A DNA stretch of 15,647 nucleotides from CAYOHP01 sp964403795 [NCBI: uncultured bacterium] (GTDB taxonomy: Bacteria > Muiribacteriota > UBA6191 > CAZXTJ01): positions 1 through 15,647 of the forward strand of contig CAYOHP010000150.1 of NCBI GenBank assembly GCA_964403795.1, in the 5' to 3' direction. Of this stretch, positions 1 through 6,880 are shown in pieces. How positions within the stretch are numbered: position 1 is the stretch's first letter; every line of letters begins with the position of its first letter. Position numbers and translations under genes: made by a program. The notes beneath the pieces were generated by a model. It was not told where the DNA came from. It searched no databases and was given only the letters and a program-made list of their open reading frames with translations.

Positions 1-1136
1 CGGCTACCCGAGCTGCCGCCCGAGCCGCCCGAGCCGCCGCCAACACCGGCTTCGGTCCCCGCCGCACCCAGCTCGGCGAGGGACGGTACCGGAGCCGCGA
101 AGACTTCGCTCTTCAGCCAGCCGTCGTCCTTGGCGATGCCCTTTTCCTCGTAGGGTTTGTCCTCGAGCTTGAAGACCGCCCTGGGGATCTCGAAGGTCGG
201 CGGTGCCCGCCTGGCGAGCCCGTCGGTGATGCCCTTCAGGAGTCCCTCGGGAGCCCCACCCGAGTAGGCGTCCTGGTAGAGCGCCATCTCGAGCTGGCTC
301 AGATTGGCACCTGCCACCCCGCCCCCGGGGTTCTTCTGGGTGTAGCGGGAGACCCGCTGCAGCGCCCGGTAGAGCATGGCGGTGTACATGCTCTCGTAGC
401 CGATCAGGTGGAAGGTCCGGGACACCAGGTTCCCCTGGTTCCGCAGGTTGTCGATGATCTGCTGCCGGATGGTCGCATCGGTGGTCCCCATGTGGCCGAA
501 CATGCCGCCGGCCGGGATCACGCTCACGGTCAGGATCGCGTGGGGGGAACCCTGCACCTGGTTCGAGGCCACCACCGGCGGCTCCTTCTTGAAGAGGAAG
601 TCGGCCAGCGGCGCCTTGTTCAGGATGCGTCCGTTGCGGACCAGGTTGTACCCCTTCTTCTCGTCGGAGGGATCGATGGGGGTCCGCATGTAGCTGATCT
701 TCTGGCCCACCATCACCGGCATGACCTCGCCGCCCTCGAGGGCCTCGCCGGCCTCGATGTGGTGGAACTTGTAGAACTCGATTCCCCGACCTCCCGGCAC
801 CTGGATCTTGGCCCCGGTGGTCGGATCCTCGACCTCCACGGTGACCCCGTAGAGGAACTTGTAGGGCTCGAGCAGGGCCCAGGCCCCGCCGGGGTTCTTG
901 TCGGTCGAGACCATGAGCTGCTCCAGGTCCTTGGCGATGTGCTCGAGGCACAGCATCGCTTCGGCCCGGAACGAGACATGCTCGGTGGTCTTGTAGAACT
1001 GGCGGTTGCCCTGGAAGTAGAGCATCATCGTCCCGCCGATCACCACGGCCCCGATGGCTACGGCCACCAGGACCTCCACCAGGGTGAGGCCCTGACGGGC
1101 CCCACCCCGGGTGCGAGTGTTCCGTTTCGTCTGCAT
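1..1136 (-). CDS. Type IV prepilin-like (pseudopilin) protein, 3'-truncated by the window edge
   Basis: The minus frame is open from an ATG at 1136 to the window edge (378 complete codons, no stop), so the C-terminus is missing. Residues 1-16 are a short basic leader ending in Gly16. The sequence GLTLVEVLVAVAIGAVV follows, a textbook class III prepilin signal with predicted cleavage between G16 and L17 and Glu21 at mature position +5. One hydrophobic helix spans about 17-38. By family knowledge such proteins are processed by a prepilin peptidase and assembled into type IV pilus or type II secretion pseudopilus fibres in the inner membrane and periplasm. The rest is an unrecognised globular region, and the visible end is a Gly/Ser-rich tract (positions 1-45). 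A GAGGAG lies 6 bases before the ATG. The gene starts 35 bases after the stop of the upstream prepilin-like gene, so the two are probably co-transcribed. Minor pilin versus GspG/H/I/J-like type cannot be decided here. Confidence 0.88.
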   Translation of the reverse strand, partial: MQTKRNTRTRGGARQGLTLVEVLVAVAIGAVVIGGTMMLYFQGNRQFYKTTEHVSFRAEAMLCLEHIAKDLEQLMVSTDKNPGGAWALLEPYKFLYGVTVEVEDPTTGAKIQVPGGRGIEFYKFHHIEAGEALEGGEVMPVMVGQKISYMRTPIDPSDEKKGYNLVRNGRILNKAPLADFLFKKEPPVVASNQVQGSPHAILTVSVIPAGGMFGHMGTTDATIRQQIIDNLRNQGNLVSRTFHLIGYESMYTAMLYRALQRVSRYTQKNPGGGVAGANLSQLEMALYQDAYSGGAPEGLLKGITDGLARRAPPTFEIPRAVFKLEDKPYEEKGIAKDDGWLKSEVFAAPVPSLAELGAAGTEAGVGGGSGGSGGSSGS

Positions 1137-1171
1137 CGAAGGCTCCTCGGATCCCGGGGTGGGTAGGGGGT

Positions 1172-2497
1172 TCAGGACTCGCTCGAGGCGAGGCAGGTGG
1201 CCGCCTGGAACGGGAACACCTTGGGGTTCGGGTTGTCCGGGTAGCGCTTGTTCAGCTTGGTCAGCATCGCCGGGTTGGGGGTGATCTTGGCGCTGTCCCA
1301 GTTGATGGTGGCGAAGTTGGCCAGGTCCACCGGGTTGCCGTCCTGCGAGATGGTGATCCAGCCCATCGCCGCCAGGTCCCTGGGGGTCAGGTTGTAGTGG
1401 TGGATCAGGTAGACGACCAGGTTGTCCCGCATGATGTCCATCGCCTTCTTGGCGTCGATGCGGGACACCAGGCGGTGCACGGTCACCGGCTGCTTGGCCG
1501 AGACACCGCCACCCGAGGCCTTGGCCTCGGCGTGCACGGTCACCAGATGGGCGCTGTACTCGAGGATGCCGCCGGCCTGGGCGCTCTCACGGAACTCTTC
1601 CTCGGCATCCGAGTCGGCATCCGAGGCGGCTCCCAGCACGAAGGCCGAGATCTCGGCACCGAAGCCGTAGTTCGGGTTGCCGGCGCAGCCGTCGATCCGG
1701 TTCTTCACCCGGTCGGCCACCGCTTCCATCGCCAGGTCCCACTGCATCGCGAACTGCTGCACCTCGCCCGCCGGGATCTCCTCGGTGGTGGTGGCGGGGG
1801 TGACCACGGTGTCGAGGCCGTGGCTGGCCGCCGGGTTGGCCACGAAGTCGAGCTTGGTGAGGGGGGTCAGGGCGTAGAAGCCGTCCCGGATCTTGTTGCC
1901 GTCCTGGAAGTCGGTCCGGTTGGCATACGAGGTCCACTCGGTGTTGTGGTACTCCTCACCGGCGCCCTCGGCCTTCTTCACGAGGTCCTTGAAGGCCCCC
2001 TTGTGGCTGAAGTGGGCGGCGTCGGCCTCCATGACCTCGCGCCAGTCCTTGTTGGGATCGCCGTTGGCGGTGCTGCGCACCGTGTCGCTGGCGAAGCCGG
2101 GGCCCGCCGTCATCAGCTCCATGAACTTCTTGGCTTCCTCGGCGTCCTTGGGCTTCTCGACCAGTCGCCCGAGGATTTCGACCTTGCCGATCTCGACGCC
2201 CGCCTGCTGGGCCATGAACTCGGTGGCGTGGGCCGGGAGCGCGTAGCGCTTCTCGGCGTCGAAGTCGGCGGCGTTGTTGGTGATCTTGACCAGGATCTCC
2301 TCCACCGCCGACTGGGCGAAGAACCAGGCCTTCTGGTTCAGCTCGCTGTGCTTGTCGATCCGCCGGGTCCCGGAGCTCATGAAGAGGGTGGCTCCGGCAC
2401 CGATGCCCAGGACGATCACCACCAGGAGCACCATGGGGATCGAGCCCCTGCGTCCACGGGTGGGGTTTCGAAGCTGGTCGGGATGCCGATGGGTCAC
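1172..2497 (-). CDS. PilX/GspK-like prepilin-type protein
   Basis: This encodes 441 aa from a GTG at 2497, chosen because GGAGGA sits 6 bases upstream; the open frame extends to 2668 but that extension looks non-coding. A basic leader (RGRRG, residues 14-18) precedes one hydrophobic helix at about 20-40 (SIPMVLLVVIVLGIGAGA). The stretch QKAWFFAQSAVEEIL just after it resembles the start of PilX and GspK proteins. If cleavage falls after Gly18, mature position +5 is Val, not Glu. Absence of the +5 Glu is known for GspK/PilX-type tip proteins, so a tip or initiator role beside the downstream pilin is inferred. The remainder is mostly polar with an acidic stretch around 1600-1626 encoded by a tandem 12-base repeat. 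Two Cys residues (in the DGCAGNP segment and near the C-terminus) could form a disulfide. The exact family is unproven. Confidence 0.83.
   Translation of the reverse strand: MTHRHPDQLRNPTRGRRGSIPMVLLVVIVLGIGAGATLFMSSGTRRIDKHSELNQKAWFFAQSAVEEILVKITNNAADFDAEKRYALPAHATEFMAQQAGVEIGKVEILGRLVEKPKDAEEAKKFMELMTAGPGFASDTVRSTANGDPNKDWREVMEADAAHFSHKGAFKDLVKKAEGAGEEYHNTEWTSYANRTDFQDGNKIRDGFYALTPLTKLDFVANPAASHGLDTVVTPATTTEEIPAGEVQQFAMQWDLAMEAVADRVKNRIDGCAGNPNYGFGAEISAFVLGAASDADSDAEEEFRESAQAGGILEYSAHLVTVHAEAKASGGGVSAKQPVTVHRLVSRIDAKKAMDIMRDNLVVYLIHHYNLTPRDLAAMGWITISQDGNPVDLANFATINWDSAKITPNPAMLTKLNKRYPDNPNPKVFPFQAATCLASSES
1602..1625. repeat. Tandem 12-base repeat inside the PilX/GspK-like gene
   Basis: TCGGCATCCGAG occurs twice head to tail (1602-1613 and 1614-1625). 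In the minus-strand gene it encodes an in-frame acidic Asp/Ser/Ala run (SDADSDAEE). Being a multiple of three, copy-number change would not shift the frame. Confidence 0.8.
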
Positions 2498-2705
2498 TGG
2501 GGTTCCTCCGTAGTCCTCGCCGTGCCGATGTTCGCCTGCGTCGGTTCGTTCCGCCGGTCCGCCACCCGGGGGTGAGGGATCCGATACGCCGGGTTCCGGG
2601 GGCGTCCGCTCGCCTCCGGGTCCCGACCAGTAGGAAGCGAAGCACACCCGGGAGGATAGAAAAATCACTCACGGGAGCGGAGGAACCTCACCGAGGTCCT
2701 CGGGA
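2498..2705. other. Intergenic region before the prepilin operon
   Basis: This 207-base gap lies between the stop of the SLH gene and the GTG of the prepilin unit, both on the minus strand. It contains a candidate hairpin near the SLH stop and a small AT-rich pocket (about 2655-2668, AAAAA read on plus) that stands out from the GC-rich surroundings. The minus strand carries a TATCCT hexamer just downstream of the T run that could be a -10 box, but no convincing -35 pairs with it. The prepilin operon promoter most likely lies here. Confidence 0.4.
2660..2701 (-). terminator. Possible Rho-independent terminator after the SLH gene
   Basis: Positions 2680-2689 and 2693-2701 can pair as a 9-bp stem with one bulged base and a 3-base loop. 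On the minus strand a run of five T (2660-2664) follows about 15 bases after the stem, which is further than in a standard intrinsic terminator. It lies directly behind the SLH gene stop (2706-2708). The hairpin is seen directly; its function as terminator is inferred and weak. Confidence 0.35.
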
Positions 2706-3263
2706 CTAGCGGGAGGTGCCGGCTCGCCGGGCTGCGTAGGCCTCCCGCAGGGCCCGGATCCTGGCCGATCGGACCTCGTCCGGATCGGTCTCGGCGATCG
2801 GGGCGGGCGGTTCGACGGGACGGTCGCCCGGAGCCTCCCGGAATTCCGGTCGCGCAGGTGGTGCGGGAGCCAGGGTCGAGGCCGGGGCCAGATCCTGGAA
2901 GGCCGGCATCCCCAGCCTCCGGGCCAGCTCGGCAGTGCCCTTCCGGACCCCGGCCAGACCCTGCTGGCGACCCTCGATCCCGGCCTGGATCCGGACCAGT
3001 TCCTGGTCGATCCGGTCCCGATCGGCGTAGTGGATCCGGAGCGTCCGGGAGAGGACTTCGGCCGCCTGGTAGCGGTTCAGGGGGGTCTTCCCGTGGAAGG
3101 CGCCCTCCCAGCCCACCAGGGCCCCGTCCCGGCGGAGCCAGTCGACCTCGGGGAAGGCCCAATGCCGGGCCGGGAGATCCCGGAACGGGGCGACCGGCTC
3201 TGCCCTGCCTCCCGCACTCCACAGGCCCAAGAGGGCCAGGGCCAAACCCAGCGATCGGGCCAT
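2706..3263 (-). CDS. Secreted single-SLH-domain protein with coiled coil
   Basis: This encodes 185 aa from an ATG at 3263, with GGGAGG 8 bases upstream; an in-frame extension to 3464 is rejected because it lacks coding character and would bury the signal peptide. Residues 1-21 form a Sec signal peptide ending GRA|EP. Residues 27-75 match the SLH consensus: PFRDLPARHWAF at the start, a central W/G pattern (GALVGW) and TPLNRYQAAEVL at the end. A charged helix with heptad-like spacing follows (about 77-117), then a Pro-rich segment and a basic C-terminal helix. SLH domains bind cell-wall polymers or peptidoglycan, and in diderms SLH plus coiled coil is used to tether the outer membrane, usually with a C-terminal beta-barrel. 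No barrel exists here because the protein is far too short. A periplasmic or wall-binding accessory role is inferred. It is divergent from the repeat lipoprotein. Confidence 0.8.
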   Translation of the reverse strand: MARSLGLALALLGLWSAGGRAEPVAPFRDLPARHWAFPEVDWLRRDGALVGWEGAFHGKTPLNRYQAAEVLSRTLRIHYADRDRIDQELVRIQAGIEGRQQGLAGVRKGTAELARRLGMPAFQDLAPASTLAPAPPARPEFREAPGDRPVEPPAPIAETDPDEVRSARIRALREAYAARRAGTSR

Positions 3264-3523
3264 GGATGGAACCTCCCGCCTCCGGATCATCGGAAGGCCC
3301 TGGTGCCCGGCACAGCCCGAATCCCGGCCCGGGGAGGAGCGCCTTGTGCGATCCCGGTTGTCTCGATCCCGGTCAATCGGAGATGGGTGAGACTCCCGAG
3401 ACCGGGTCAGAACGACCTGCCCCGGGCCGGATTCGGCCCAGGGAGCCCTTCTCCGAATCGGCACGGACCCTGCTAGGAGTCGCCCCGTGGGGCCGAGAGA
3501 CCCGGCCCCGGACGGAGGAGCCC
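3264..3523. promoter_or_regulatory. Divergent promoter region between SLH protein and lipoprotein genes
   Basis: These 260 bases separate two divergently transcribed envelope genes and must hold promoters for both. A 9-base direct repeat CGATCCCGG occurs at 3349-3357 and 3364-3372 (period 15). Reading minus, a TTGACC (3376-3371) resembles a -35 box but no good -10 follows at 16-18 bases. Reading plus, a TGCTAGGAG at about 3471-3479 resembles a weak extended -10. Boundaries and start sites are not established by sequence alone. Confidence 0.35.
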
Positions 3524-4726
3524 TTGAACCACCCGACCCCCGACGGACGCACGACGGGCTTCCTGGCCTTCCGGATTGTCCTGGCGGTGCTCCTGCTCGG
3601 CGCCGGCACCGGATGCCGGAAGACCGTCGTGATCGTGCAGCAGCCCACCAGCCCCTCGGGTGCCATCACCCCTGCCAATCCCCTTCCGGGCAGCCCCAGC
3701 CCCACCCTGCCCCGCACCACCGGCGGCGCAGACACCGCCGGAATGGTCCCGGTGACGATCCCGGTCGGGTTCACTCCGCCGGGAGGCGTCGCCACCACCA
3801 CCGAGACCCAGGCCCAGGTGGCGCTGAACACCTTCACGGTGCAGCCCGGCCCCCCCCAGAAGGTCGTGGCCACCGTGAACGGCGCCCAGACCGAGGTCGA
3901 TGCCACCGCCCTCGTCAACGACATCAAGGGGAACCGCCCCAAGTACGACCAGCTGGTCAAGGAGGGCAAGCTCACCCAGGCCCAGCTCGACGCGCTGGCG
4001 GCCTTCACCCCCACGCCGGCCGCCAACATGGCGAAGACGGTGGGCGGCGCCGACACTGCCGGGATGGTCCAGGTCCAGACCGCCGCGGCCACCACCACCC
4101 CGGCGGCGACCGGAACCGTCACCCCGGCTCCCGGCACCACGGTCCCGGTGGCCATCAAGGACTTCACCTTCACGGCTGCGACGGCCGTGGCCGGTGCCAC
4201 CCCGGGCGTGCCCTCGGCCACCGTGCTGCTCTCCGGGGTGAACACCCCGGTCGACGTGACCACCCTCCAGGCCGACGCCAAGGCCGACACCGCCAAGTAC
4301 CAGAAGCTCGTGACCGAGACGAAGATGACCCAGGTCCAGCTCGACGCCCTGCTCGGCAGCCAGCGGGCCACGGTGCTCGCCGCCGCCGACGCCAACGGCC
4401 TGGTCCGGGTCAAGAAGCCCGACGGTACCGAAGTCCAGGCCAAGCTCACCGACTTCACGGTGGCCACCGGCGCCACCACCGTGATCACCCCGGGGGCCAC
4501 CACGACCCCGGCCCAGCCCACCATCAACGTGAACCTGGGCGGCACCCAGACCCCGGTGAACGTCTCGGTCCTGCAGGCCGACGTCCGCAGCCAGGGCACC
4601 AGGTACGCCGACTTCGTGAAGCGGTCCCTGATGACCCAGGAACTGCTGACGGCCCTCTCGGGTTCGACCAACTACGCCTATGGCCCCTCCTTCCTCACGG
4701 AGGCGCCGATCCCGTCCGGAGGCTGA
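3524..4726 (+). CDS. Lipoprotein with three tandem ~100-residue repeats
   Basis: This encodes 400 aa from a TTG at 3524, chosen because GGAGGAG ends 3 bases before it and it gives a compact signal peptide; upstream in-frame ATGs give an implausible leader. Residues 13-30 are hydrophobic and end at LLLGAGTGC, giving a lipidated Cys31 (position -3 is Gly, slightly atypical). A Pro/Ser/Thr-rich linker (41-66) leads to three homologous units beginning GGADTAGMV (67), GGADTAGMV (174) and AAADANGLV (286). Each unit ends in a helix-like motif: [19 protein letters not shown] (140-158), [19 protein letters not shown] (258-276) and [19 protein letters not shown] (360-378). A beta-rich segment with TPV[DN]V precedes the motif in units 2 and 3. 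I do not recognise the family. Surface or periplasmic localisation follows from the lipobox. The gene ends before a strong terminator. Confidence 0.85.
   Translation: MNHPTPDGRTTGFLAFRIVLAVLLLGAGTGCRKTVVIVQQPTSPSGAITPANPLPGSPSPTLPRTTGGADTAGMVPVTIPVGFTPPGGVATTTETQAQVALNTFTVQPGPPQKVVATVNGAQTEVDATALVNDIKGNRPKYDQLVKEGKLTQAQLDALAAFTPTPAANMAKTVGGADTAGMVQVQTAAATTTPAATGTVTPAPGTTVPVAIKDFTFTAATAVAGATPGVPSATVLLSGVNTPVDVTTLQADAKADTAKYQKLVTETKMTQVQLDALLGSQRATVLAAADANGLVRVKKPDGTEVQAKLTDFTVATGATTVITPGATTTPAQPTINVNLGGTQTPVNVSVLQADVRSQGTRYADFVKRSLMTQELLTALSGSTNYAYGPSFLTEAPIPSGG
3716..4669 (+). repeat. Three diverged in-frame repeat units within the lipoprotein gene
   Basis: The units cover about residues 65-161, 172-279 and 283-382 of the lipoprotein. 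The opening GGAD/AAAD motif recurs at spacings of 107 and 112 residues and the closing Y-x-x-[LF]-V ... T-Q-x-x-L-x-A-L motif at spacings of about 118 and 102. The first two units are also similar at DNA level around their openings (about 3721 and 4044). This is seen by direct comparison of the translation; internal duplication is the inference. Confidence 0.85.
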
Positions 4727-4754
4727 CCTCCCGACTCTCCTGCTCGTTCCGCCT

Positions 4755-4793
4755 GGCCCCGGGTCCTCCCAGAGGACCCGGGGCCTCTTGTTT
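4755..4793 (+). terminator. Strong Rho-independent terminator of the lipoprotein gene
   Basis: GGCCCCGGGTCCTC (4755-4768) pairs perfectly with GAGGACCCGGGGCC (4772-4785) around a CCA loop, giving a 14-bp uninterrupted stem. A TCTTGTTT tract follows on the plus strand. It lies 28 bases after the lipoprotein stop. The convergent thiolase stop (4793-4795) touches the T tract, so the same hairpin could slow transcription from the other side, but the minus strand has no T run after the stem. Confidence 0.85.
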
Positions 4794-5995
4794 CAGGCCA
4801 CCTCGAAGCAGGCGGCGATACCCTGGCCGACCCCGATGCAGAGGGTGGCCAGGCCACGGCGGGAGCCGCTCCGCCTGAGTTCGTGGAGCAGGGTGGCCAC
4901 GATCCGGGCCCCGCTCGCCCCCAGGGGATGCCCGAGGGCGATGGCACCGCCGTTCACGTTCACCTTCCCAGGTTCGAGATCGGGGAGCTCCCGGAGGACC
5001 GCCAGCGACTGGGCCGCAAAGGCCTCGTTCAGCTCGATCCGGTCGAGGTCGGCCGCCTTCCATCCGGCCCGGTCGAGAGCGAGCCGGGTGGCCGGTACCG
5101 GTCCGATCCCCATGACCCGGGGGTCGACTCCCGCGTGGCCGACCGAGACCAGGCGGGCCAGCGGCGACAGGCCCCGGGCCTCCACCTCGCGACCGGAGGC
5201 CAGCACCGTCACCGCGGCACCGTCGTTCAGGGTCGAGGAGTTCCCGGCGGTGACCGTGCCCCCGGTCCGGAAGGCCGGCTTCAGGGTCGCCAGCTTCTCG
5301 AGCGACGAGTCCGCCCGGGGACCCTCGTCGGCGGCCACCACCACGGGATCCCCTTTCTTGCGCGGGACTTTCACGGGTACCCGTTCGGCCTCGAAGCGTC
5401 CGGCCTCCGCCGCCGCCACGGCCTTCTGATGGCTGGCCAGGGCGAAGGCGTCCTGCTCCTCCCGGGAGATCGCGTACCGCTCCACCAGGTTCTCGGCGGT
5501 CTCCCCCATGGCCTCGAGCGGGAACCGGGCCGCCAGCCGGGGGTTCTCGAAACGCCATCCCAGCGAAGTGTCGAAGACCCTGGGAGCACCGGTCGGGAAA
5601 CCCGCCTCCGGCTTCGCCATGGCCCAGGGCGCCCGGGACATGCTCTCGACCCCGCCGGCCAGGACCAGCCGGGCATCCCCGCACCGGATCGCCCTGGCAC
5701 CCTGCACGATGGCCTCGAGGCCCGAGCCGCACAGGCGGTTCACCGTCACCGCCGGGACCGAGTCGGGGAAGCCCGCCAGGAGCGTCGCCATGCGGGCCAC
5801 GTTGCGGTTGTCCTCCCCCGCCTGGTTGGCGCAGCCCGCCACCACCTCGTCGATCCCGGCGGGATCGAGTCCCAGCCGGCACACCGCCTCGGCCATGAGA
5901 TCGCCGAGCAGGTCGTCGGGCCGCACCGTCGACAGCGCGCCTCCATGCCGCCCCACCGGGGTCCGCCAGGCTCCCACCACGAAGACGTCTTCCAT
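4793..5995 (-). CDS. Acetyl-CoA acyltransferase (thiolase, beta-ketoadipyl-CoA thiolase-like)
   Basis: This encodes 400 aa, full length for the thiolase family, from an ATG at 5995 with GAGGAGAGG just upstream. The enzyme cleaves 3-ketoacyl-CoA with CoA to acetyl-CoA and a shortened acyl-CoA in the cytoplasm, or runs in reverse for condensation. All landmarks are present: nucleophilic Cys89 in [12 protein letters not shown], the [11 protein letters not shown] motif, NEAFAAQ, His356 in [17 protein letters not shown] and the second active-site Cys386 in CIGVGQGIA. The CIGVGQG variant (Val instead of the common Gly) is familiar from PcaF/PaaJ-type enzymes, which suggests but does not prove a dicarboxyl or aromatic-derived substrate. 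It is the last gene of a three-gene minus-strand unit after two crotonases, separated from the second by 75 bases. Substrate specificity cannot be read from sequence. Confidence 0.95.
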   Translation of the reverse strand: MEDVFVVGAWRTPVGRHGGALSTVRPDDLLGDLMAEAVCRLGLDPAGIDEVVAGCANQAGEDNRNVARMATLLAGFPDSVPAVTVNRLCGSGLEAIVQGARAIRCGDARLVLAGGVESMSRAPWAMAKPEAGFPTGAPRVFDTSLGWRFENPRLAARFPLEAMGETAENLVERYAISREEQDAFALASHQKAVAAAEAGRFEAERVPVKVPRKKGDPVVVAADEGPRADSSLEKLATLKPAFRTGGTVTAGNSSTLNDGAAVTVLASGREVEARGLSPLARLVSVGHAGVDPRVMGIGPVPATRLALDRAGWKAADLDRIELNEAFAAQSLAVLRELPDLEPGKVNVNGGAIALGHPLGASGARIVATLLHELRRSGSRRGLATLCIGVGQGIAACFEVA

Positions 5996-6070
5996 GGCCT
6001 CTCCTCTTCGGTTCGCTCCCGGGATCCCAACCGCCTTCCCGGCCGGCCGACGACCCCGGCAGGCCCCGGG

Positions 6071-6838
6071 TCAGTCGGTGGCGCCCTTGTCCTTCTTCAC
6101 CTTGCGATCGAGGAAGGCCTGCATGCGCCGGTGCTTCTCCTCGCTCTCGAAGCAGATCGCCTGGGCCAGGGCCTCGAGCCCCGGGGAGGCCGGATGGAGC
6201 GCCCGGAACACCTGCTTGGAAAGCCGCACCGCCAGCCCGTCCTGGCGGGAGATCTCGGTGGCCAGCTCGACCGCCTTTGCGAGTGCCTCGCCCTGGGGCA
6301 CCAGGTGGTCGACCAGCCCGATCTCGAAGGCCGCCTCGGCCTCCAGGATCCGGGCGGTGTAGACGAGCTCCTTGGCCTTGGCCAGGCCCACCACCCGGGG
6401 CAGGCGGTACATGGCTCCGGCACCCGGCACGATCCCCAGCGAGACCTCCGGCTGCCCCAGCTTCGACCCATGGGCCGCCACCCGGAGGTCGCAGGCGAGC
6501 GCCAGTTCCAGGCCTCCTCCCAGTGCGTAGCCCTCGATGGCCGCCACCACCGGCACCGGGAAGGCCTCGACCTCGGCGAAGAGCGAGGAGTTGATCCCGG
6601 CCAGGGCGTCCTCCCGCCCCCGCTCCTTCAACTGGAAGATGTCGGCGCCCGAGGCGAAGGCCGGGCCCTCGCCGGTCAGCACCAGGGCGGCCAGGCCGTC
6701 CTTCCCGGAGAGCTCCCGGAGCGCCTCCCGGAGTTCCCCGACCAGTTGCAGGTCGATGGCATTGCGCTTGCCCGGGCGGGCCAGGGTGAGGATCGCGATC
6801 TGGTCCCGGTGTTCGAGCTTCAAGGTCTCCCGGCTCAT
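6071..6838 (-). CDS. Enoyl-CoA hydratase/isomerase family protein (crotonase)
   Basis: This encodes 255 aa, typical for a crotonase, from an ATG at 6838 behind GGAGGAGGAGGG. The fold landmarks are in order: the N-terminal strand region with RPGKRNAID, the oxyanion-hole segment FASGADI (61-67) and YALGGGLELALACD (104-117), then GQPEVSLGIVPGAGA. Glu111 and Glu131 correspond to the two catalytic glutamates of rat mitochondrial hydratase (Glu144 and Glu164), so hydration of trans-2-enoyl-CoA to 3-hydroxyacyl-CoA is plausible. A usual GGTQR is replaced by GAMYR after the second Glu. The C-terminus is Lys-rich. The gene lies 42 bases after the first crotonase of the same unit. A specialised role such as PaaF/PaaG-like handling of ring-opened aromatic CoA esters is possible but unproven. 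Confidence 0.92.
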   Translation of the reverse strand: MSRETLKLEHRDQIAILTLARPGKRNAIDLQLVGELREALRELSGKDGLAALVLTGEGPAFASGADIFQLKERGREDALAGINSSLFAEVEAFPVPVVAAIEGYALGGGLELALACDLRVAAHGSKLGQPEVSLGIVPGAGAMYRLPRVVGLAKAKELVYTARILEAEAAFEIGLVDHLVPQGEALAKAVELATEISRQDGLAVRLSKQVFRALHPASPGLEALAQAICFESEEKHRRMQAFLDRKVKKDKGATD

Positions 6839-6880
6839 GTCACCCTCCTCCTCCGCAGGTGGCCCGTCGGGGCCGCGACT

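Noticed and set aside
4-951. A 315-codon minus-strand frame at the left edge.
   Set aside because: The true frame is the prepilin frame starting at 1136, which has a class III signal sequence and no stop; the 315-codon frame is Gly/Arg-rich shadow.
3264-3464. N-terminal extension of the SLH protein to an upstream start at 3464.
   Set aside because: The extension is Arg/Ser-rich and would place the signal peptide internally; the ATG at 3263 has a GGGAGG site.
3373-4671. A 432-codon minus-strand frame opposite the repeat lipoprotein with a Val/Ala/Thr-rich translation.
   Set aside because: The composition mirrors the antisense of the repeat gene. No ribosome site or domain was seen, and the plus strand has a lipobox, ribosome site and terminator.
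6000-6070. GC-rich inverted repeats in the gap before the thiolase, as a possible terminator or attenuator.
   Set aside because: Stems are only 5-6 bp and no T run follows; such pairings are common by chance in this composition.
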